Shown here: positions 34,760 through 43,629 of the stretch, in pieces
How positions within the stretch are numbered: position 1 is the stretch's first letter
Layout of the letters: each line of letters begins with the position of its first letter
Source of the DNA: JBEBVQ01 sp037190845
Lineage (GTDB): Bacteria > Bacteroidota > Bacteroidia > Chitinophagales > Chitinophagaceae
Length of the DNA stretch: 64,000 bases
Assembly: GCA_037190845.1 (NCBI GenBank)
Contig: JBBCJI010000026.1
Coordinates: 1-64,000 of the forward strand
Direction: 5' to 3'
The notes under the pieces: model-generated
What the model saw: the letters and a program-made list of their open reading frames with translations, nothing else
Databases searched by the model: none
Told to the model about the DNA's origin: nothing
Position numbers and translations under genes: made by a program

Positions 34760-37039
34760 TCAGTAGTCCTGCTCTTTTACCTGCACGTCCATAACGGATA
34801 TGGCCACCATATTTACAATCTGCCGTACAGAACTACCCAGTTGGAGCACATGCACCGGCTTACGCAATCCCAGCAGAATCGGGCCTACCGCCTCCGCCCC
34901 ACCTACTTCCTGCAACAAATGATAGGCAATATTCCCGGCCGCCAGATTCGGAAAGATCAATACGTTCGGTGATTCCTGCACCAGATCGGAGAAAGGATAA
35001 TTTTCCCGAAGTAAATCCTTATTAAAAGCAAGTCCTGCCTGCATTTCACCATCAATAATAATATCCGGGTGCTGCTCTTTGATATGTGCTACCGCATTCC
35101 GCATAATGATGGCCTCGTGAGAGGCACTGCTGCCAAAATTAGAATAGGACAACATTGCAATACGCGGCCTGATATTAAAATGAGTCACTGCATGAGCTGT
35201 CTGTATAGTAATATCTATCAGCTCCTCTTCCGTGGGATTAAAATTCACGGTGGTATCGGAGAAGAACAAAGGTCCTTTGCGGGTAAGCATCATATACATA
35301 CCGGCAACCCGCTTTGCCTTTTCATGCATACCGATAATCTCCAGCGCCGGACGTAAAGTATTCGGGTACTGACGGGTAAGACCAGACAATAACGCATCCG
35401 CCTCGCCTGTCTCCACCATCATACAACCAAAATAGGTCCGCTCTCTCATGATCTTACGCGCCTCATACAGGTTATAACCACGGCGTTTACGCTTCTCAAA
35501 AAACAAATCTCCGTAAGTTCTGCGTTTTTCTTCCTGCGCATCGCTACGCGGATCAATAACTGTTACACCATCAAGCTGAAGTCCGTTCTCAGCAATTAAC
35601 TGGTTTATTTTTTGCTCATTGCCCAGGAGAATTGGTATGGCAATTTTCTCATCTCTTACGATCTGTGCCGCTTTAAGCACCTTCAGATTTTCAGCTTCCG
35701 CAAACACCACCCGTTTGGGATTTTGTTTCGCCTTATTGATCAGAAAACGCAGAATATTATCATCAGATCCAAGCCTGCGGTACAACTCCCCTTCATATGC
35801 TTCCCAATCAGCGACCGGCTTTTTCGCCACACCGCTTTCCATAGCAGCCCGCGCCACTGCAGGCGCTACCGTTACAAGCAGCCGCGGGTCAATCGGTTTG
35901 GGTATAATATATGTAGGACCGAAGTACAGGCTCTTTTCTTTATAAGCCACATTCACAATATCCGGTACAGGCTCCTTGGCTAATTCAGCTAATGCCTTCA
36001 CAGCAGCCAGTTTCATTTCTTCATTAATGGTGGTGGCACGTACATCCAACGCACCACGGAAAATATAGGGGAACCCCAGTACATTATTTACCTGGTTGGG
36101 ATAGTCGCTCCGGCCGGTAGCCATGATCACATCAGGCCGTGCAGCAACCGCATCTTCATAGGGTATTTCAGGATCCGGGTTGGCCAGCGCAAATACGACC
36201 GGCTTATGAGCCATCGTTTTAATCATCTCACCGGATACAACATTCCCCTTCGACAAACCGATGAAAATGTCTGCTCCTTTCATAGCATCACCAAGCGTCA
36301 TATCCGGTACATCTTTCGCAAACAATTTTTTATTGTCGTCGAGATCAGTCCGCGCTGCTGTGATCAGTCCCTTGCTGTCGAACATATAAATATTGGCCAC
36401 ATCTGCACCAAGTGCGATATATATCTTACAGCATGAAATCGCCGAAGCGCCGGCGCCACTGACCACAAACCGCACTTTGGAAATATCCTTGCCCACAAGT
36501 TCCAGCGCATTGAGTAATGCAGCCCCCGATATAATTGCCGTGCCGTGCTGATCGTCATGCATAATGGGAATATTTAATTCCCGTTTCAACCGATCCTCTA
36601 TCTCGAAACATTCGGGGGATTTGATATCTTCCAGATTAATACCTCCGAAAGTAGGCTCCAGCGCTTTCACTACATTGACAAACGCATCCACACCATGTGC
36701 GTTCAACTCAATATCAAATACATCAATATCCGCGAATATTTTGAATAACAATCCCTTACCTTCCATTACCGGCTTTGAGGCTTCCGGTCCGATATCGCCC
36801 AGCCCAAGGACAGCCGTACCATTGCTGATCACGGCTACCAGATTCCCTTTAGCAGTATAACGGTATACGGCCTCCGTATCTTTATGTATTTCCTTACAAG
36901 GCTCTGCTACACCCGGTGAATATGCCAGGGCAAGATCACGTTGTGTTTTCGTTGCTTTGGTAGGGATCACCTCTATTTTACCCGGCCTGCCTTGTTCATG
37001 ATATTCAAGCGCGTCCTCTTTTCTGATCAGTTGTGCCAT
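34760..37039 (-). CDS. maeB: NADP-dependent malic enzyme with C-terminal phosphotransacetylase-like domain
   Basis: 759 residues. Malic enzyme domain about 1-430: AYSPGVAEPCK, the Lys general base region (YTAKGNLVAVISNGTAVLGLGDIGP), NIEDIKSPECF and MHDDQHGTAI. The NAD(P)-binding motif is VVSGAGASAISC. The rest (about 440-759) is a phosphate acetyltransferase-like domain (VVFAEAE, DALLSGLTRQYP, LSYSNFGSSA). The fusion is the MaeB type, which oxidatively decarboxylates malate to pyruvate; the PTA-like part senses acetyl-CoA and is usually non-catalytic. It heads a two-gene transcript with the flavoprotein. Confidence 0.96.
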   Translation of the reverse strand: MAQLIRKEDALEYHEQGRPGKIEVIPTKATKTQRDLALAYSPGVAEPCKEIHKDTEAVYRYTAKGNLVAVISNGTAVLGLGDIGPEASKPVMEGKGLLFKIFADIDVFDIELNAHGVDAFVNVVKALEPTFGGINLEDIKSPECFEIEDRLKRELNIPIMHDDQHGTAIISGAALLNALELVGKDISKVRFVVSGAGASAISCCKIYIALGADVANIYMFDSKGLITAARTDLDDNKKLFAKDVPDMTLGDAMKGADIFIGLSKGNVVSGEMIKTMAHKPVVFALANPDPEIPYEDAVAARPDVIMATGRSDYPNQVNNVLGFPYIFRGALDVRATTINEEMKLAAVKALAELAKEPVPDIVNVAYKEKSLYFGPTYIIPKPIDPRLLVTVAPAVARAAMESGVAKKPVADWEAYEGELYRRLGSDDNILRFLINKAKQNPKRVVFAEAENLKVLKAAQIVRDEKIAIPILLGNEQKINQLIAENGLQLDGVTVIDPRSDAQEEKRRTYGDLFFEKRKRRGYNLYEARKIMRERTYFGCMMVETGEADALLSGLTRQYPNTLRPALEIIGMHEKAKRVAGMYMMLTRKGPLFFSDTTVNFNPTEEELIDITIQTAHAVTHFNIRPRIAMLSYSNFGSSASHEAIIMRNAVAHIKEQHPDIIIDGEMQAGLAFNKDLLRENYPFSDLVQESPNVLIFPNLAAGNIAYHLLQEVGGAEAVGPILLGLRKPVHVLQLGSSVRQIVNMVAISVMDVQVKEQDY

Positions 37040-37166
37040 TATATGTTATCCGTTTTTCTTCAAAAGAAAGGACAAGGTACAAAGAAAGTATATAGCTTCA
37101 ATCACCGCTCAAATCAGCAAATTACAACGGTATTATAAAAAACCGCCCGGACAAGCCGAAAAATAA

Positions 37167-37174
37167 TAGCTTTG
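37167..37174 (+). promoter_or_regulatory. -7 element of the class A PBP gene
   Basis: TAGCTTTG matches TAnnTTTG. It covers the alternative start codon at 37172, so translation must begin at the next ATG (37199). No -33 TTG is clear. Confidence 0.5.
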
Positions 37175-37198
37175 TACCTTGCTCATAGTATACATCTC

Positions 37199-39430
37199 AT
37201 GAAACGTTCCGTACGGATATTATGGCAGTTTGTTATTGCCTGTTTTATTTTGTTCAACATAGTTGTCCTTGCTTTTTATTTCAACTGGACAGGCAACATG
37301 CCGCCCGAACACGTATATGAAAACCCGAGCAACAACCTGTCATCAGAAGTATATGCCGCAGACGGAGCGCTGCTGGGCAGATATTACGTACAGGACCGGT
37401 CTACGAGCAAATATCACGAGATCTCTCCCAACGTCCTCAATGCCCTGATCGCCACGGAAGACGAGCGCTTTTACGATCATTCGGGCATTGATGGCAAAGC
37501 GATTGCACGGGCAGTCCTCCTGCTGGGGAAGCAAGGGGGCGGGAGCACAATCACCCAGCAACTGGCCAAAAACCTCTTCGGGCGCCAGCGTCCCAACATA
37601 TTCACCATGCCCGTAATCAAGCTCAAAGAATGGGTAATGGCTGTAAAACTGGAGCGTAACCTGACGAAAAATGAGATCATCACCCTCTATCTGAATACCG
37701 TACCTTTCGGAGATAATGTTTACGGCATCAAAAATGCTGCGCTGACGTTCTACAACAAAATGCCGGATAAGTTAACGGTGGACGAAGCAGCCGTGCTGGT
37801 CGGCATGCTGAAAGCCAATACCTATTACAATCCACGCATCCACCCGGAACGCTCACAGGCACGAAGAAATGTAGTGCTGGAGCAAATGGTGAAATCGAAC
37901 ATGCTGGATCGTACAGAAGCGGAACGCCTCAAAGAACTTCCGATCGTACTGGATTATCACAAGCTGGATTATCACGAAGGCATTGCTCCCTATTTCAGAC
38001 AGGTGGTAGAACAACAGGTAAAGAAAACACTGAAGGATACCCGGAATCCATCTACAGGAAAACCTTATGATATTTATAAAGACGGGTTACGGATCTATAC
38101 TACGCTGGATACCCGTATGCAACGCTACGCCGAACAGGCAGTAGAACAGCATATGACTGAACTGCAACAACAGTTTATCGCCCAGTCAGGCTACCGGGAT
38201 GGTTCGGTATGGCGCAATCACATGAAAGTGATTTATGCCGCCATGAAGACCTCCGGCCGCTATTATGCATTGAAGGAACAGGGTCTGAACGAAGATGAAA
38301 TAAAGGAAGTATTTAACACACCGGTATCCATGAAAGTTTTTGCATGGAACAGCCAGAAATACAAGGATACGGTCATGAGTCCTCTGGACTCTATCATGTA
38401 TATGAAGACATTCCTGCAGACCGGGTTTATGGCTATGGATCCTCATTCCGGCGAAGTAAAAGCCTGGGTGGGGGGGATCAATCATGACTACTACCAATTC
38501 GACCACGTCAATATAAACACCAAACGACAAGTGGGCTCTACAATCAAACCGCTACTCTATTGCCTGGCAGTAGACAACGGATTTTCTCCCTGTGGAGCGG
38601 TCAGTACAGAAACACAGGTATTTAACGGCAAGCCCTATGATGCCGGCGGTTCGAAATTCGGAGAAATCACCATGCAAAGAGCCCTGGCATTCTCCGTCAA
38701 TAACGCAGCTCTGTATATTCTAAAACAGGTAGGCGTCAATGCATTTGTTGATTTTGCAGAAAAATGCGGCATCTCCAGCAAGATAGAAAAATACCCATCC
38801 GCAGCGCTTGGCGTTTCTGATATCTCCCTGTTTGAAATGCTCGGCGCCTATAGTATGTTTCCGGCTGCCGGTATGCAAACACAGCCACTATTCATCATCA
38901 GGATTGAAGATAAAAACGGCAATCTGATCAAAGGTTTCGTATCCGAACAAAAAGAGATTATCAGCGCCGGAACCGCATTTAAGATGGTCAGTATGATGCA
39001 GGGTGTCGTAGATTACGGCACTGCAAAACGACTGCGGTATCGCTATAACCTCAGTGGCCCGATGGCCGGCAAGACGGGAACAACCAACAAACAGGCTGAT
39101 GCCTGGTTCATTGGCTATACCCCCCAGTTACTGGCAGGAGCCTGGGTCGGTTGTGACGACCGGTTCCTCCGTTTCCGCAGTGAATATTTAGGCCAGGGGG
39201 CCGCAGCAGCCTTACCGATCTGGGCTTATTTTATGAAAAAAATCTATGCAGATAAAACATTCGAACTTGATGCCGGCATGCAATTCCAGAAACCGGAAGG
39301 ATACGACGACTGTAACGTCATGGATGAAACCAGTATCATGCGTGCCAACAGCTATTATGACACAGAGAACACCGCACCCGAAGAGCAGGCACCACAGATA
39401 CCACTGGAAGACTGGAATAACAGCAGGTAA
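37199..39430 (+). CDS. Class A penicillin-binding protein (PBP1A-like)
   Basis: 743 residues from the ATG at 37199 (MKRSVRILWQF). One N-terminal membrane anchor (about 8-29). The glycosyltransferase (GT51) domain has the catalytic Glu in ATEDERFYDH (Glu87) and GGSTITQQLAKN. The transpeptidase domain has the SxxK serine in GSTIKP (Ser447), SVN at 499-501 and KTGT at about 625. It polymerises lipid II and crosslinks peptidoglycan at the inner membrane. All catalytic motifs are intact. The C-terminal tail after the last motif is acidic and poorly conserved. It stands alone as a transcript. Confidence 0.96.
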   Translation: MKRSVRILWQFVIACFILFNIVVLAFYFNWTGNMPPEHVYENPSNNLSSEVYAADGALLGRYYVQDRSTSKYHEISPNVLNALIATEDERFYDHSGIDGKAIARAVLLLGKQGGGSTITQQLAKNLFGRQRPNIFTMPVIKLKEWVMAVKLERNLTKNEIITLYLNTVPFGDNVYGIKNAALTFYNKMPDKLTVDEAAVLVGMLKANTYYNPRIHPERSQARRNVVLEQMVKSNMLDRTEAERLKELPIVLDYHKLDYHEGIAPYFRQVVEQQVKKTLKDTRNPSTGKPYDIYKDGLRIYTTLDTRMQRYAEQAVEQHMTELQQQFIAQSGYRDGSVWRNHMKVIYAAMKTSGRYYALKEQGLNEDEIKEVFNTPVSMKVFAWNSQKYKDTVMSPLDSIMYMKTFLQTGFMAMDPHSGEVKAWVGGINHDYYQFDHVNINTKRQVGSTIKPLLYCLAVDNGFSPCGAVSTETQVFNGKPYDAGGSKFGEITMQRALAFSVNNAALYILKQVGVNAFVDFAEKCGISSKIEKYPSAALGVSDISLFEMLGAYSMFPAAGMQTQPLFIIRIEDKNGNLIKGFVSEQKEIISAGTAFKMVSMMQGVVDYGTAKRLRYRYNLSGPMAGKTGTTNKQADAWFIGYTPQLLAGAWVGCDDRFLRFRSEYLGQGAAAALPIWAYFMKKIYADKTFELDAGMQFQKPEGYDDCNVMDETSIMRANSYYDTENTAPEEQAPQIPLEDWNNSR

Positions 39431-39466
39431 CGAACGATCACTTAATTTGAGAATCTGGAAATGCGC

Positions 39467-39544
39467 CAATTTGAAAATGTCCATATTATGCGAGTCATAA
39501 TTCTCCCCGTTTTCAAATGCTTGAATTTTCAAATTGACTAATTT
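39467..39544. repeat. A/T-rich inverted repeat with TTTTCAAAT motifs (copy B)
   Basis: CAATTTGAAAAT (39467-39478) is exactly complementary to 39525-39536. Positions 39508-39544 match 15290-15326 with five differences in 37, so this is a dispersed element and not a chance hairpin. It ends 4 bp before the ATG of the HD gene. Confidence 0.75.
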
Positions 39545-39548
39545 CCCA

Positions 39549-40769
39549 ATGAACACACACAAAGGAAAAATAATCAATGATCCGGTATATGGTTTCCTCC
39601 GGTTTCCGGAACCGGAACTGATGCAGATCATAGAACACCCCTGGTTCCAGCGGCTCCGATACATCCGGCAAATGGGGATGGCGCACCTCGTATATCCGGG
39701 AGCGGAACATACAAGATTTCATCATTCCCTGGGCGCCTGCCACCTGATGGGAAAAGCATTGGATGAACTGAAAACAAAAAACATTTCATTTACCCGGGAA
39801 GAATGCCTTGCAGCAAGGCTGGCTATTTTATTGCACGACGTAGGTCACGGCCCCTTCTCGCATGCGCTGGAGCATTCTCTTGTGGCTGGTATTACCCATG
39901 AGCACATTTCCAGAATGATCATGCAGCATCTTAATCAGGAAACAGATGGCCTGCTTGACACCGCTATACAGATTTTTGAGCACAGCTACCCTAAAAAGTA
40001 TCTGCACCAACTGGTATCCAGCCAGCTTGATGTAGACAGGATGGACTACCTGAACCGGGACAGCTTCTATACCGGCGTATCCGAAGGCGTGATCGGATAC
40101 GACCGCATCCTGCAAATGCTTACGGTACAGGACGACGAACTGATGGTAGAAGAAAAAGGTATGCATTCCGTCGAAAAATTCATCATTGCCCGCCGGCTGA
40201 TGTACTGGCAGGTATATCTTCATAAGACGGTGCTTGGCTCAGAACACTTGCTGATCAATATCCTCAAACGCGCCAAAGAGCTGGCACGCGATGGGGCAAT
40301 CCTGTTTGCCACACCGGCTTTGCAACATTTCCTCTACAGCAGGATTACTGCGGAGGACTTCCGGGAAGATCCTGTGCATCTCGAACAATTCTGCAGGATG
40401 GATGACACGGATGTTCTGATCTCGATTAAAATATGGCAGGATCATCCCGACCCTGTGCTTTCAAAACTTTGCCGGATGCTGATCCGCAGAGAGCTGTACA
40501 AAGTAGCATTCAGCCCTGAACCACAGGAAACAATACTGGCGGCAAAAAAGGAAGAGGTCATGCGACAACTGAACATCAGCGAAAACGAAGCTGCTTATTT
40601 TGCCTTTACCGGCGTTACCTCCAATAATACGTACGACACGACCGATGAACGGATACTGATCGCCATGAAAGACGGCATGGTATCAGACATATCCGATATT
40701 GAAAATACCCTGGTCAATCAGACCACAGCCAGACCAGTACATAAGCACTACATATGTTACATGGCGTAG
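39549..40769 (+). CDS. HD-domain phosphohydrolase (dGTPase-like)
   Basis: 406 residues from the ATG at 39549 (MNTHKGKIIND). The HD metal-binding pattern is RFHHSLGACHLM followed by AILLHDVGHGPFSHALEH, and the further conserved segment VSSQLDVDRMDYLNRDSFY is characteristic. Family members related to SAMHD1 and dGTPase remove triphosphate from deoxynucleotides or act on other phosphoesters. The rest of the protein is helical. The gene ends with TAG inside a GTAGGGG repeat. Substrate not defined by sequence. Confidence 0.92.
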   Translation: MNTHKGKIINDPVYGFLRFPEPELMQIIEHPWFQRLRYIRQMGMAHLVYPGAEHTRFHHSLGACHLMGKALDELKTKNISFTREECLAARLAILLHDVGHGPFSHALEHSLVAGITHEHISRMIMQHLNQETDGLLDTAIQIFEHSYPKKYLHQLVSSQLDVDRMDYLNRDSFYTGVSEGVIGYDRILQMLTVQDDELMVEEKGMHSVEKFIIARRLMYWQVYLHKTVLGSEHLLINILKRAKELARDGAILFATPALQHFLYSRITAEDFREDPVHLEQFCRMDDTDVLISIKIWQDHPDPVLSKLCRMLIRRELYKVAFSPEPQETILAAKKEEVMRQLNISENEAAYFAFTGVTSNNTYDTTDERILIAMKDGMVSDISDIENTLVNQTTARPVHKHYICYMA

Positions 40770-40833
40770 GGGTAACCCTTGCGGTTGCCCGGTTTGGATT
40801 ATTGTATTTGGGCGGGGGTAAACTCCGCCCCTA
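40766..40833. repeat. Two adjacent GTAGGGG/CCCCTA-type hairpin repeats
   Basis: The first unit (40766-40791) is GTAGGGGTAACCC...GGTTGCCCG. The second has GGGCGGG (40810-40816) pairing with TCCGCCC (40824-40830) and ends CCCCTA. They fill the gap between convergent genes. The TAG of the HD gene and the TAG of the LuxR-type regulator (minus strand) are both part of the repeats. They may also terminate transcription, although T runs are weak. Confidence 0.6.
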
Positions 40834-41469
40834 TTGTGCCAACCCGGAAAGCAGCGCTTTTTTCACCAATGCCGCCGTATTACTAACGTCCAGTTTGAGC
40901 ATGATGCTGGCGCGGTAGTTCACAACCGTGTTTACGCTCAGGTACAGTTGTTCGGCAATCTGCGGACAAGTACCGCCATTTACGAGGAGTTGCAATATTT
41001 CTTTTTCACGCAGTGTAAGTGTCGATTTGGAAGAGCTTCTTTTCTGTATCCTCAACGCGGCATGCTCCATCTTTTCTTTCATAGCCGGATCCAGAAATTC
41101 TTTTCCTTCAAATACGGTTTCAATCGCTGAGATCAGCAACCGTTCTTCGGCATTTTTGAGAATGTATCCCAATACACCATGCCGGAACATATTCTGCGCA
41201 TACAGACTGCTGTCGAAATTAGTCAGTGTAAGTATCTTAAGTTGCGGATATTTCTTTATGATCACCGGCGCCAGCTCATCACCCGTCTGATCCGGCAACT
41301 GGATATCGAGCAGCAGCACATCCGGCTGCACGCCCGCCAGGCCCTCCATAAGCGCTGTACCGGTCGGATAAGTACCCATGAGCAGGATATGCGGATAGCG
41401 GTGCAGTACATTCTGCACACCACCGATTACCAACGGATGGTCATCTGCTATCGCTATACGAATCTGCAT
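40831..41469 (-). CDS. LuxR/NarL-type response regulator
   Basis: 212 residues from the ATG at 41469 (MQIRIAIADDHPL). A longer frame to 41538 overlaps the kinase gene and carries no family sequence. Receiver domain: DD at 9-10, the phospho-acceptor Asp55 in LLLDIQLPD, and a conserved Lys in GYILKNA. C-terminal LuxR helix-turn-helix: LTLREKEILQLLVNGGTCPQIAEQ, then LSVNTVVNYRASI. It lies 34 bp after its kinase. It is a paralogue of the regulator at 58905, with its phospho-acceptor at the same residue number. Possible targets are the adjacent divergent surface-protein genes. Confidence 0.95.
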   Translation of the reverse strand: MQIRIAIADDHPLVIGGVQNVLHRYPHILLMGTYPTGTALMEGLAGVQPDVLLLDIQLPDQTGDELAPVIIKKYPQLKILTLTNFDSSLYAQNMFRHGVLGYILKNAEERLLISAIETVFEGKEFLDPAMKEKMEHAALRIQKRSSSKSTLTLREKEILQLLVNGGTCPQIAEQLYLSVNTVVNYRASIMLKLDVSNTAALVKKALLSGLAQ

Positions 41470-41503
41470 ATGATTACACTTATGCAAATTTACGGTTTTC
41501 CCG

Positions 41504-43501
41504 TCAGTTACCGGCCAGCCGTTCCCGTTCGAACTCAATGTAGACCGTGGTATTCCTGCCCGGCGCCGACATGATAGATATTTCCCCTTTCAGAGCCTGC
41601 ACACGGTATCGAAGATTCTGAAGCCCGATGCCGTCGTATTTCCGGTCCGTGTCGAAGCCGATACCATTATCCTCCACTGTAATACTAAGCTTCTCTCCAT
41701 CCTGGCGAATCAGGATAGCTGCATAAGTTGCATGCGCATGCTTGACAACGTTCTGCACCAGCTCCTGTGTGATCCGGTAAAGCAGCAATTCTACAGACTT
41801 ATCCAACCCATCGAAATTCCCCTGAAACTGGAGCTCTATTTCCAGTTGGTTACCTGCATTTATGTTATCACAGTAAATACCCAGCGCATCTTCGAGGCTA
41901 TGCCGGACGAGTACGTCGGGCATCAGGTTATGCGCTGTTTTCCTTACCTCAGAGGCTATATCATGCAATATAATCCTGAGATCGCCGAGTTTTCGGATAT
42001 GTGCCACCTCCGGATTTTCCTCCTTCACGGCCCCGAGCGTCAGGCTTGCGGAAACCAGCATACCACCGATACCGTCATGCAATTCACGCGCAATACGCGC
42101 ACGCTCCTGCTCCTCTCCTTTCATAATTGCTTTCAACTGACTGATCTCACGCTCCTGTTGCCAGGTACGCATCTGCTCCGCCTGCAGATGCTGCCGGTTG
42201 CGGTTACTGCGGTGCAGACTCACCATAAATGCCGTCAGCATCAGCGCGCCGCCGGAGATAATCAGGATCCATAGATTTTTCACCTTGAGCTGAGCCTGCT
42301 GCCGGGTAAGCTGAAGTGCATTACGGACGAGTTCCCGGTCTTTTTCTGCCGTGTGATACTTAACCTCAAGAAGACGAACGGCCTGCACATTCTCCTTGCT
42401 CATCAGACTATCTCTGATATTGTGATACTTCCGCTCATGTGCAAGCGCTTTTTCATACTCACCACTTTGAGCATATATGTCGGCAAGTGTATGATGCCCG
42501 TTGCTGACCTCAAAAGACATACCAATCGTTTCGGACTCCGACAGGAAATACTCCAGGTAACGGACAGCATTTTTATAATCCCCAAGCAGGAAACTGGTAT
42601 ATCCCAACGGATAATACGGTGATATCCGGATCATCCGGATATGGCTTCCTTTACTGAGCAGCTCCGCTTTACGGAAGCAACGCATTGCCTCTTCAGGATC
42701 TTTCTTATATAAAAAAACCCGCCCAAGACTGTTCATCAGTAATGCCTGCTGGGTTTTCATATCCTGCTGTACCGCCAACCGGTAACCTTCCTCAAAACTA
42801 AGCTGTGCTTCATCATATCTGCCGGTCATTCCCAAAGCTGCCCCGCGTATATTCAGCAGCGACACCAGTTGGCGATGATACCCCTGCCTCCGGGCAATGC
42901 GCTCAGCCTGATCCAGATATAAAAAGCTTTCCTCATATTGCCCGATCTGCCCGAAAAGACTTGCGAGATTGCTGTATATCGTCACCAGGTGCGGCGGCTC
43001 TCCCAGATTATTCAAACCCACATCCTCCAGCGCTTTGTAGAGATAATATGCTGTATTCCTGAAATCTCCCGTATTACCAAATGATTGGGATACTTCTGCA
43101 TAAATCTTGGATAACAACATACTATCCTGAAAAACAGGCACTCCTTTTGCCAGCAACTCACGAAACACACGTATACCTCTCTTGTAATTCCCCTGCTCAG
43201 CATTCAATCCGATCAGCCTGAGCGTTGCCAACCCCGCTCCTTCACCAAAACCGCCAGCGCGGCTATCCGCCAAAGCCCGGGAATACAAATTTCCGGCACT
43301 GTCCGACAACGAGTCACGAATAAGGTCACCAGAACGAATCAGTTCCATAATAACCGCTGTATCCGCCAACGTCCGTAACTGCATATTTCCTTCGCCCCCA
43401 CCATTCAGCACCTGCTGGGCCGTTGCCTGCATATACCAGACGCACATCAGACCTGTCAGCAACAGTCGCGGAAATGCTATCACCCTGGAAAATAAAAGCA
43501 T
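41504..43501 (-). CDS. Sensor histidine kinase with N-terminal TPR repeats
   Basis: 665 residues. A signal-like N-terminus (1-28) is followed by tetratricopeptide repeats (about 90-365; for example YYLYKALEDVGLNNLGE, SFEEGYRLAVQQDM). A coiled coil and one membrane helix (about 410-429) follow, then a HisKA_3-type kinase with phospho-acceptor His475 (ARELHDGIGG). It ends in an HATPase_c domain with ELVQNVVKHAHAT and EDNGIGFD. The TPR region would lie in the periplasm. Such NarX-like kinases pass phosphate to LuxR-type regulators. It is divergent from the first T9SS cargo gene with 128 bp between, and paralogous to the kinase at 56887. Confidence 0.94.
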   Translation of the reverse strand: MLLFSRVIAFPRLLLTGLMCVWYMQATAQQVLNGGGEGNMQLRTLADTAVIMELIRSGDLIRDSLSDSAGNLYSRALADSRAGGFGEGAGLATLRLIGLNAEQGNYKRGIRVFRELLAKGVPVFQDSMLLSKIYAEVSQSFGNTGDFRNTAYYLYKALEDVGLNNLGEPPHLVTIYSNLASLFGQIGQYEESFLYLDQAERIARRQGYHRQLVSLLNIRGAALGMTGRYDEAQLSFEEGYRLAVQQDMKTQQALLMNSLGRVFLYKKDPEEAMRCFRKAELLSKGSHIRMIRISPYYPLGYTSFLLGDYKNAVRYLEYFLSESETIGMSFEVSNGHHTLADIYAQSGEYEKALAHERKYHNIRDSLMSKENVQAVRLLEVKYHTAEKDRELVRNALQLTRQQAQLKVKNLWILIISGGALMLTAFMVSLHRSNRNRQHLQAEQMRTWQQEREISQLKAIMKGEEQERARIARELHDGIGGMLVSASLTLGAVKEENPEVAHIRKLGDLRIILHDIASEVRKTAHNLMPDVLVRHSLEDALGIYCDNINAGNQLEIELQFQGNFDGLDKSVELLLYRITQELVQNVVKHAHATYAAILIRQDGEKLSITVEDNGIGFDTDRKYDGIGLQNLRYRVQALKGEISIMSAPGRNTTVYIEFERERLAGN

Positions 43502-43589
43502 ATTCTAATATACAATTATAATCGTGAGAAAACGCATAAAAAAAACAATTATGATATAAACATACTATCCCGCCGTCAGGCAGCAAAAA

Positions 43590-43597
43590 TACCTTTG
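43590..43597 (+). promoter_or_regulatory. -7 element in front of the SBBP surface-protein gene
   Basis: TACCTTTG matches TAnnTTTG and ends 32 bp before the ATG. The correct distance upstream holds no TTG, which is what a promoter needing an activator might look like. Confidence 0.45.
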
Positions 43598-43629
43598 ATA
43601 GGCACGATTTTTTTAAAGAAATAATTATT

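Noticed and set aside
38461..38480. Seven-G run in the class A PBP gene as a second slippage site
   Set aside because: Too short to be a likely switch, and the frame is intact with all catalytic motifs on both sides.
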